From contig NZ_JAFFZN010000004.1 of the NCBI RefSeq assembly GCF_017676385.1, positions 62,001 to 126,000 on the forward strand: a stretch of 64,000 bases of DNA. The letters are read 5' to 3'. Each line of letters opens with the position of its first letter. Positions within the stretch are counted from its first letter, which is position 1. Source of the DNA: Streptomyces spirodelae (lineage in GTDB: Bacteria > Actinomycetota > Actinomycetes > Streptomycetales > Streptomycetaceae). A program made the position numbers and the translations under genes. Below are positions 17,628 to 24,870 of the stretch, in pieces. Below the pieces are notes generated by a model. It was not told the DNA's origin and did not search any database. It saw only the letters and a list, made by a program, of their open reading frames with translations.

Positions 17628-20600
17628 TCAGAGATCGAAGTCGAAGTCGGGAGTGAGATCGGAGTGGGTGCCTGATCCGGACGCGACGGCCGCACCCGAG
17701 GCCGAGGCGGCGGGTGCCGGCTGTGCCGGCCGGGATGGTGCCGCGTCGAGCGCGGGAAGAAGCGAGCCGAGCGGAGCCGAGGGGTCCGTCACGATCGCGT
17801 CCAGCAGAGCCGTGAAGCTCTCACGCCAGCCCTCGACCGTCTCGCGGCGGAGCAGCCGGGCGGCGTACTGCCAGGCCACCCGCAGGGTGCCGGTGTCCTC
17901 GTAGATCTGCATGTTGAGGTCGAAGACGGCCTGGCCGGTCTGTTCCAGGCGCAGCGGCACCCTGGCGCCCTGGAAGTCCACCGACAGATAGCGCCCGCTG
18001 TGCAGGGCGATCAGCGCGTCGAAGACCGGGGTACGGCTGTAGTCGCGCACCGGCGCGGCAAGGGAGACCAGGTCCTCGAAGGGGAAGTCCTGATGGGCGA
18101 GGGCGTCCTCGGCCGCCTGCGCGGTGCTGCGCAGGAAGGACCCGAAGGGCACCTGGGGTTCGGGCGCCGAACGCAGGCACACCGTCCCGGCACACATGCC
18201 GACCGTCGCCTCCAGCCCCGGCGCCGTACGGCCGGAGACCGGCACCCCTACCGTGACGTCGCCGGTGCCCTTGAGTCCGGCCAGCAGCAGACTGTACGCG
18301 GACGCCAGCACGGCGAACAGCGTCACGCCGTGGTCGTGGGCCAGCCCGCGCAGCTGTCGGGTGCGTACCTGACCGAGGTCGAAGGTGACGACATCGCCGT
18401 CGAGCGACCGCAGGTCAGGGCGAGGGTGGTCCGTCGGCAGGTCGGCGGGGTCGGGCGGGGTGACGAACACCTGCTGCCAGTACGCCCGCTGGGCCGTACG
18501 CAACGCAGTACCGGCCGGCCCGGCCAGCCACTCGGCGTAGTCGCGGTACTGGAGCCCGGGCGGGGGCGGCTCCTCGCCGCCGTACAGCGCCGCCAGGTCC
18601 GCGAACAGCGGCGCCAGGGAGAACCCGTCGACCACGATGTGGTGCAGATCGAGGCGGAGCGTCACCTCCGTGGCCGTCCGGTTGATCTCGGCCCGCCACA
18701 GCGGGGCCCGGCCCAGATCGAAGGGGCGGACGAACCCCCGTAACGGTCCCGGCGGCCCCTCGGCCACCCGGACCGGCACGTCGACGGCCGGCTCGACGCG
18801 CTGTCGGACGCCGCCGCCCTCGGTGACGAACCGGGTGCGCAGCGCGTCGTGGCGCGTGGCCAGCTGTCTGAGCGCCATGGCGAGCCGCAGCGGGTCGGTG
18901 TCGGCCGGCAGCGCGAGGGTGACCGGCACGTTGTAGTGCACCGCGCGCTCGTCCTTGAGCTGTTCGAAGTACAGCTGCCGCTGCTGCGGAGTGAGCGGAT
19001 ACGTCTCCCGCCGAGGCGCGGGCGGGATCTGGGTACCCCGTTCGACGGGCGAGGAGTCACGCAGCAGCGCCGCGAGCCGCGCCGGAGTGCCGCAGCGCAG
19101 CACGGCGCTGACCGGGCACGCACGGCCCAGCCGCCGCCGGGCTCCGGCGGCCAGCAGCGTCGCCGTGAGCGAGTCGGCGCCCAGCTCCCGCAGATCGTGG
19201 GCCGCTCCGATTCCGCTGATGCCCAAAGCGGCCTCGGCCAGCTCCACCAGGACGCGTTCGGTCTCGTCGGCGGGCGGCACATAGGCGGTCCCGGCCAGCA
19301 GATGGGAGCCGTCCGGATCGGGCAGCAGCGCTCGCTCCACCTTGCCGTTGCGGTTGAGCGGCAGCTGGGGCAGCGGCACCAGGTAGGAGGGGACCATGTG
19401 CCCCGGGAGCGTGCGGGCGAGCAGGCTCCGCAGGTCCTCCGGCGCCGGCGGATGCTGCCCCGCCTTCCCCGTGTAGTACCCGCACAGGTAGGTGTCGCTG
19501 CGGCCGGGCCGGGACCTGGCCGTCACGACGGCCTCCGCCACACCGGGGTGGCCGGCCATGACGCTCTCGACCTCGGCCGGCTCCACCCGGAAGCCCCGGA
19601 CCTTGACCTGGTGGTCGCGTCGGCCGAGGAACTCCAGCACCCCGTCGGAGCGCCAGCGCGCCAGATCGCCGCTGCGGTACAGCCGGTCGCCGCGCGGGGT
19701 GAACGGGTCCTTGATGAAACGTTCCGCTGTCAGCTCGGGGCGTCCCAGATAGCCGCGGGCCACCCCGTCGCCGCCCAGATGCAGCTCTCCGGGCACGCCC
19801 ACCGGGCAGGGCTGCCCCGCCTCGTCCAGCACATACGCGGTCGAGTTGGCGATCGGCCGTCCGATCGGAATGCGCTCCAGATCGGCCCGGGTGAGCCGGT
19901 GCGTGACCGAGAAGGTGGTGTTCTCCGTGGGGCCGTAGCCGTTGACCAGCGTCAGCTCCGGGCAGGCTGCCATCACCCTCGTCAGATGGGGGGCGGAGAG
20001 CGCGTCCCCACCGACGACGAGCTCCCGCAGCGGCCGGAACGCGGTCGCGTCCTGCTCCACCAGCTGGTTGAACAGCGGCGAGGTCAGCCACAGGGTCGTG
20101 ATGCGCCGCGCGGCCAGCTCCCGGCCCAGCGATCCGGCGTCGAGCACCGTGTCACTGTCCGTCAGATGCACCCGCCCGCCGTTCAGCAGGGGGCCCCACA
20201 GCTCGAAGGTGCTCGCGTCGAACGCGATGGAACCCGTCGGCATGACGCTCATGTCCGGTCCGAAGCGCACGTACGCCGCGCCCCGGACGAGCCGCACCAC
20301 ATTGCGGTGGGTGACCTCCACACCCTTGGGCCGTCCGGTCGTCCCGGAGGTGTAGCAGATGTACGCGAGATCCTGGGCGGAGGCTTGGGGGCCGGCGTCG
20401 GTGTCGGCGTCGCACCACGGATCGAGGACCGTCCCCGCGAAGGTGAACTGCGGGGGCCGGTCTGTGGAGGCGACCAGCAGTACGACGGCGGAGTCGGCGA
20501 GCAGCCATTCGGTGCGCTCCGCCGGATACTCCGTATCGAGCGGAAGGTAGGCACCCCCCGCCTTCAGGATGCCGAGTGCGCCGACCAGCAGGTCAGGAGT

Positions 20601-21497
20601 GCGCGACGTGTGCAGCCCGATCCGGTCCCCGCTCCGCGCCCCGGCCGCCCGCAACGCGGCGGCCAGCCGGTCGGTGTGCGCGTCGAGTTCCGCGTAGCTC
20701 ATGGTGCGGTCCCGCCAGGTGACGGCCGGCGCCGCCGGAGTGCGCCGCGCCTGCTCGCGGAAGAGCTCGTGCACGGTGGCCGAGGACGGGTAGGGCCGGG
20801 CCGTGTCGTTGAACGTCCGCAGGACCAGCTCCCGCTCCCCGTCGTCCAGCAGCCCCACCTCGCGCACGGCGGTCTGCGGCTGCTCCGTCAGGCACCGCAG
20901 CACCTGTGTGAGGTGGCGGCCGAGGCGTTCGGCGGTCTCCCGGGCGAAGAGGGAGGCGCGGTAGCCGAGCAGCAGACCGGTGCCGTTCCGGGCGAGGGAG
21001 AGTTCGTACGGCCCGGCGTCCGGCTCCCGGCCCGGGCTCTCGGCCGCCGGGGTGCGGTCTGCGAACAGCACGGCTGTGGCGCTGTGCGGGCCGCGTGGCG
21101 TCGGCGTCGTCCGAGCCACCCGGGTGGCGAGCGAGGCGACGGGCTCGTTTCCGGCCACGTCCACGGTCAGGGTGCCCGCGCCGCCGTCGGCGAGGTCGGT
21201 GTCCACCCGGAGCCGTCGCTGCCCGGTCCAGCGGTGCAGCACGAGGAGGAAGGCCGCCAGGGCCGCCGGTCCCTCGGCACCGGCCAGCTGGACCGTGCCC
21301 CAGGGGCCGCGGGCCGCTTCCCGGGTGCGGGGGCGATCGGTGACGAGCACCACCGCGTCATCTGTCGTGGTGGGCATCGTCGCGCTGTCCGGGGTGAGGG
21401 GCACAACCACGTCGTCTGCGGTGGGTGCCCCCTCAGGAAGCTGCGGGGACGGTGCCCGCGTCGTCCGGGTCGGAGTCCCGCTCTGCACGCTGTTCAT
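17628..21497 (-). CDS. NRPS-1: half C lobe - A (Val-like) - T - C
   Basis: 1289 aa. A degenerate C-terminal-lobe C domain (~40-210) precedes A (~215-735, LAYICYTSGTTGRPKGV), T (~745-815, LRELGADSLTA, Ser ~776) and a complete C domain (~835-1255) with intact HHIVVDG near 953. The code read by hand is DAFWVGGTFK, one change from the valine code DAFWIGGTFK. The protein ends in an acidic tail (DLTPDFDFDL) that could be a docking element. With no TE, the Val-loaded chain should be passed by the C-terminal C domain to the Ser-carrier of NRPS-2. Its ATG lies inside the 3' end of the MFS gene. Confidence 0.93.
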   Translation of the reverse strand: MNSVQSGTPTRTTRAPSPQLPEGAPTADDVVVPLTPDSATMPTTTDDAVVLVTDRPRTREAARGPWGTVQLAGAEGPAALAAFLLVLHRWTGQRRLRVDTDLADGGAGTLTVDVAGNEPVASLATRVARTTPTPRGPHSATAVLFADRTPAAESPGREPDAGPYELSLARNGTGLLLGYRASLFARETAERLGRHLTQVLRCLTEQPQTAVREVGLLDDGERELVLRTFNDTARPYPSSATVHELFREQARRTPAAPAVTWRDRTMSYAELDAHTDRLAAALRAAGARSGDRIGLHTSRTPDLLVGALGILKAGGAYLPLDTEYPAERTEWLLADSAVVLLVASTDRPPQFTFAGTVLDPWCDADTDAGPQASAQDLAYICYTSGTTGRPKGVEVTHRNVVRLVRGAAYVRFGPDMSVMPTGSIAFDASTFELWGPLLNGGRVHLTDSDTVLDAGSLGRELAARRITTLWLTSPLFNQLVEQDATAFRPLRELVVGGDALSAPHLTRVMAACPELTLVNGYGPTENTTFSVTHRLTRADLERIPIGRPIANSTAYVLDEAGQPCPVGVPGELHLGGDGVARGYLGRPELTAERFIKDPFTPRGDRLYRSGDLARWRSDGVLEFLGRRDHQVKVRGFRVEPAEVESVMAGHPGVAEAVVTARSRPGRSDTYLCGYYTGKAGQHPPAPEDLRSLLARTLPGHMVPSYLVPLPQLPLNRNGKVERALLPDPDGSHLLAGTAYVPPADETERVLVELAEAALGISGIGAAHDLRELGADSLTATLLAAGARRRLGRACPVSAVLRCGTPARLAALLRDSSPVERGTQIPPAPRRETYPLTPQQRQLYFEQLKDERAVHYNVPVTLALPADTDPLRLAMALRQLATRHDALRTRFVTEGGGVRQRVEPAVDVPVRVAEGPPGPLRGFVRPFDLGRAPLWRAEINRTATEVTLRLDLHHIVVDGFSLAPLFADLAALYGGEEPPPPGLQYRDYAEWLAGPAGTALRTAQRAYWQQVFVTPPDPADLPTDHPRPDLRSLDGDVVTFDLGQVRTRQLRGLAHDHGVTLFAVLASAYSLLLAGLKGTGDVTVGVPVSGRTAPGLEATVGMCAGTVCLRSAPEPQVPFGSFLRSTAQAAEDALAHQDFPFEDLVSLAAPVRDYSRTPVFDALIALHSGRYLSVDFQGARVPLRLEQTGQAVFDLNMQIYEDTGTLRVAWQYAARLLRRETVEGWRESFTALLDAIVTDPSAPLGSLLPALDAAPSRPAQPAPAASASGAAVASGSGTHSDLTPDFDFDL

Positions 21498-22731
21498 CGG
21501 CTGCTGTCACCTCCAGTCTGAAGGGCGTGTCACGGAAGAGCACGACCGTCAGCAGGCCCGGCGCGGTGGCCAGGGCGGCGACGAAGAAGATCAGCGCGGT
21601 GTAGTGGCTGCCGCTGAGCAGCACGCCGCCCAGCGCCGAACCCGCGGGCAGCGCGCCGGCCATGACCGTACGCATCAGCGTCATCGCCCGGCCCCGCATC
21701 GCGTTGGGCACCCGGGTCATCCGGACCACGCCGCCGAGTACCGTCATCGGGGCCGAGAGTATGCCGTTCAGCGCGAGACCGAGCAGGATCCACGGCAGCG
21801 CCGTCGGGAGCAGCAGGAACAGCACGGCGCCGGAGAGCAGTTGCAGTACGCCGATGCGCAGCATCTGCTTCTCGGACGTCTCCACGGCGCCGGAGACCAG
21901 GGAGCCGACCAGTTCACCCGCGGCCATCACGGCGAGCATCAGACCGAGCACACCGGGGCCGCTGCCGAACTCGAACTTGGTCAGCCAGGGGATCGCCACC
22001 ACCAGTGCCCCGGCCGAGACGTTGAACGCCCCGAACGACAGAGTGAGCACCAGCAGGAAGCGGTCCCGCACGATCAGCAGGAACACCGGCGCCCAGCCCG
22101 GCTTCGCGTCCTTCGCCCCCGGCTCCGCCGACGGTTCGGGACGGGCGAGCGGAGCCTTGATCCGGCTGATGAGCAAGGCGAAGAGCAGGTAGGTGGCGGC
22201 GTCGAGCACCAGCACATTGGGGGCGCCGAAGAGGGCGATGAGCCCCGCACCGATCGGCGGCCCCAGCACGTTCGCCGCCCCCATCGCGGTGGCCTCCAGA
22301 CCGGACGCAGCCTGGAGCTTGTCAGCCGGGACCAGCTCAGGGAGCACGGCGGGCGTCCCGGCCAGCGGGATGATCTTCAGCAGCCCGTAGACCAGCGCCA
22401 CCACGTACAGGTGCCAGGCGTGCAGCGCACCCGTCACCGCCAGCACCGGAACGAGGGCCACGACGGCGGCCCGGAAGACCGAGTCGTAGATGAACAGCTT
22501 GCGCCGCGAGAACCGGTCGAGCAGGGGCCCGATGACGGCGCCGCCCAGAATCACCGGAAGCGTCAGACAGACACCCAGCACACCGAGGCCCGCCGCGCCG
22601 GCCTTGTCGAGAGTGATCCAGGCGAGGGCCGCGTACGTGGCGCCGTCACCGAGGAGGTTGAGTACCAGGGCCGACCAGAGGAGACGGTAGTCCCCGATTC
22701 GTAAAATGCTCAGATACGCTTTCACGTCCAC
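21433..22731 (-). CDS. MFS transporter, likely peptide exporter
   Basis: 432-aa major facilitator protein with about 12 hydrophobic segments; RFSRRKLFIYDSV fits the loop between helices 2 and 3. It resembles the MFS_3/enterobactin-exporter branch that accompanies NRPS clusters. It is the first gene of the operon and overlaps the NRPS-1 start by 65 nt, so expression is coupled and self-export of the product is likely. The start taken is GTG at 22731 (VDVKAYLSILRIGDYRLLW), which fits the family N-terminus; its ribosome site is weak. The frame continues upstream to 22815 without a convincing site. Confidence 0.9.
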   Translation of the reverse strand: MDVKAYLSILRIGDYRLLWSALVLNLLGDGATYAALAWITLDKAGAAGLGVLGVCLTLPVILGGAVIGPLLDRFSRRKLFIYDSVFRAAVVALVPVLAVTGALHAWHLYVVALVYGLLKIIPLAGTPAVLPELVPADKLQAASGLEATAMGAANVLGPPIGAGLIALFGAPNVLVLDAATYLLFALLISRIKAPLARPEPSAEPGAKDAKPGWAPVFLLIVRDRFLLVLTLSFGAFNVSAGALVVAIPWLTKFEFGSGPGVLGLMLAVMAAGELVGSLVSGAVETSEKQMLRIGVLQLLSGAVLFLLLPTALPWILLGLALNGILSAPMTVLGGVVRMTRVPNAMRGRAMTLMRTVMAGALPAGSALGGVLLSGSHYTALIFFVAALATAPGLLTVVLFRDTPFRLEVTAADEQRAERDSDPDDAGTVPAAS

Positions 22732-23460
22732 ACCGTTCAGTAGGCCGAAAATGGCAGAGCAGACAGCCGGGCAGGCGTGCGGGGCACGTCGGCACCGACA
22801 GGTGGGTGTGCGCAAGAAAGGCGCCGGCAGGACCGAGCCGCAACGTGAGCAGCCTTGCGGACGGGGTCAGCGATCTGCGGCGTTACGGGAATGAACCTGT
22901 GACCCGTGCATTTCCGGCTCGACGGGGGCCGGAATTCCCCATGGCTGTATCGCCCAAGACTCCCCCGTGAAACTCCCCCGTGGCGCAGCGCATCGCCGGA
23001 GACGGTGCGTGCTTTTGACGGCATGTTTTCTAACAGCTCGCTCGGAACCGGGTCAAGCAGTCGCTTGCAGGGAAAAAATGTCGCCTTCCGGACTTGTGAT
23101 CAAAGGCTCCTGTGTGCCAGGGACGGACGACCGGCGCCGCGCCCCCGGCTGCCGTCGGCCCCCTGGGCGGCTCCCCGCCCGGCTTCCCGACGCCCGGCCC
23201 TCGCGATCTCCCCCTCGTCCACCGGCACATACGCAGCGCGTCGCCGCCGCCCTCACCTTCGCGGTGCTGCCGTGCCTGCCCCGGACCTCCCGGATCTCCG
23301 TACCGCGGATGCGCCGGAGGGAGGACCCGCGTCCGAAAGGAGACCCGCCCCGACTGGCATGCGGTCGAGGTGGATCGGCGGGATACGGAGGGGCTTGCGG
23401 CGTGCGCGCTCAGTCGGTCACCGGTTGTCCCGGCGTCCGGCAGCTCAATAGGCTGGCGTG
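22732..23460. other. Long intergenic region upstream of the NRPS operon
   Basis: No convincing gene. This ~730-bp space between divergent transcription units must hold the operon promoter, but I cannot assign -10/-35 boxes. One notable element is the direct repeat ACTCCCCCGTG at 22959-22969 and 22972-22982 (13-bp period), a candidate regulator site ~230 bp upstream of the MFS start. The part from 23110 to 23400 is featureless GC-rich DNA. Confidence 0.5.
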
Positions 23461-23976
23461 ATGGGCTTCTTCGACAAACTGAACGGCACGAAGCACCCCC
23501 GCAGTGATGTGTCCCCGCAGCCGGCTGAGGACCTGAAAGCCATGCTGCTCGGTCTCAATGGACCGGACGTTCCCTTCACTATTCGCGGTGGTGGTGAGGG
23601 GAGTTCTTACCAGGATTACCTGGTGGCGGAGTGGAGGCTCATGGAGCCGGCCTGGCGATCCTTCTTTGCCAGCAAGCAGTTGAGTCGTCGCCTCCGAATT
23701 CGCCTGCGCCTGGTCCGTGCAGAGCGTGAGGTCCGTGTCCTCGAAGAGCAATGGAAAATCCAGTGGGTCGACGGCGTTCCGGTTTCCCGGGAGTACGGGC
23801 GCGGGCCGTTGAATCAGAGGTCCGCTGAGTGGACGATCGGTCGCAAACGGGACGGGCGCGGCTTCGAGGTGACACAGACATTCCGTTTCGACAGCGCGGA
23901 GATGAGGGAACCCCTTCGGAGCACGGTGCTCGACGCGGGATGGACCTGGCGCGGAGTACTGATCGGCAAGCTGTGA
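23461..23976 (+). CDS. Hypothetical protein
   Basis: 171-aa soluble protein (MGFFDKLNGTKHPRSDVSPQ...) with a basic middle (RLRIRLRLVRAEREVRVLEEQW) and a C-terminal half rich in Trp/Arg. It is unrecognised, although the MGFFDKL start recalls small actinobacterial phage-shock/tellurium-type or DUF proteins. Codon usage is less GC-biased than its neighbours. GTG at 23458 is an alternative start one codon earlier. It stands alone between the NRPS operon and a gene-poor stretch. Confidence 0.7.
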   Translation: MGFFDKLNGTKHPRSDVSPQPAEDLKAMLLGLNGPDVPFTIRGGGEGSSYQDYLVAEWRLMEPAWRSFFASKQLSRRLRIRLRLVRAEREVRVLEEQWKIQWVDGVPVSREYGRGPLNQRSAEWTIGRKRDGRGFEVTQTFRFDSAEMREPLRSTVLDAGWTWRGVLIGKL

Positions 23977-24171
23977 CCAGCGAGGACAGCACGCGTGACC
24001 CGGGCGCGCTGCCCACGAGAGCGCCCAAGGCCGCGTAATGCGCGCAGTAATGCGGAAAAGGGTCCTGCGCAGTGCTGAAGTACGCGTGCCAGGCCAGCAG
24101 ATGACTGCTGGTATCGCGCTGCAGTTCGAGTCCCGGGCGGGCCGGCAGCGGTCGTGGGCGTGGCGGGTGCT

Positions 24172-24364
24172 TATGACAGAAACCTGGGCGGACGGGGCCA
24201 CCCCGGTGCCCGAGGAGGCCCGTTCGCTGACGAATACGGATGCGGCTGCGGAAGCGGAAGCGTGTGCCGAAGTGGAGGGCGAAGTGGGTACCGGTGAGCT
24301 GAATTGTGAAGCTGCCGTGTGTTTTTGGTGTGGACGGCTGTTCCATGCCGGCCGCGCGGAATGA
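24172..24364 (+). CDS. Doubtful small ORF
   Basis: ATG 24172 would give a ~63-aa protein MTETWADGATPVPEEARSL... ending CFWCGRLFHAGRAE, with a CxxC near the end that could bind metal. An in-frame start at 24038 would make it 108 aa. There is no homology I recognise and no clear ribosome site; it may be noise. Confidence 0.2.
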
Positions 24365-24544
24365 CGCGACGGCCACTCAGCGGAGGTGTCAAGAACGGAA
24401 GCGCGCACCGAAGCGGCGGCGGTGGCCGAAATCGCGCGGGTCGCCCGTGACGCCGATGGCGCCGTGACCTCTGTCGTCCTGGCGCGTTGACGGGTCTCGC
24501 TCAAGGAGGGCCGTTGACGCCGTTGCCGCCGTTGAGGCAGAAAG

Positions 24545-24580
24545 GCCCCGGCCAGCCTGGGGGGAGAGGCTGACCGGGGC
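24545..24580. terminator. Terminator-like hairpin
   Basis: GCCCCGGCCAGCCT and AGGCTGACCGGGGC form a 14-bp stem with a single mismatch around a G-rich 8-nt loop. A partial repeat of the right side (ending GACCGGGGC) follows within 40 bp. It probably insulates the SpoIIE-type gene from upstream transcription. Confidence 0.55.
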
Positions 24581-24870
24581 AAGGCCCTGGCCGGTGGGGG
24601 GGGAGATGCCGACCGGGGCTGTTCGAAGGCGGTCCGCGGATTTCCGCAGCCGCACCAGGAACAACGACATCAGACTTGCTCCTGTTCCACCCGAATCGCG
24701 TTTTTGTGGTGATATGGCTCACGCCAGGGCCCTCCGCCCGGCATGCAGGCACGGAGTGCGGTCGATGCTGCAGTGCAGCCGGCCCCACGGTCCGGCATGT
24801 GAGGCATGGTTGCTGTGACAAAAAGGGTGTAGCTGCGGCCAGGGGAGGGGTGCGGTGTTAGGAATGAGTC

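Larger units (their letters stand above)
23977..24870. other. Gene-poor stretch before the SpoIIE-type gene
   Basis: About 900 bp with at most one or two tiny doubtful genes (see 24172-24364). A second short frame, GTG 24388 to stop 24490 (VSRTEARTEAAAVAEIARVARDADG...), has plausible codon usage but no proper ribosome site. A terminator-like hairpin lies at 24545-24580, followed by a near-repeat of its right half. The stretch may contain a decayed gene. Confidence 0.45.

Noticed and set aside
18849..21521. 890-aa plus-strand frame opposite NRPS-1
   Set aside because: Shadow frame. NRPS-1 has A, T and C core motifs on the other strand.
24388..24490. Short frame VSRTEARTEAAAVAEIARVARDADG
   Set aside because: Plausible codon usage, but the GTG has a purine run touching it rather than a spaced ribosome site, and no family is recognised. 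Kept only as a note in the intergenic entry.
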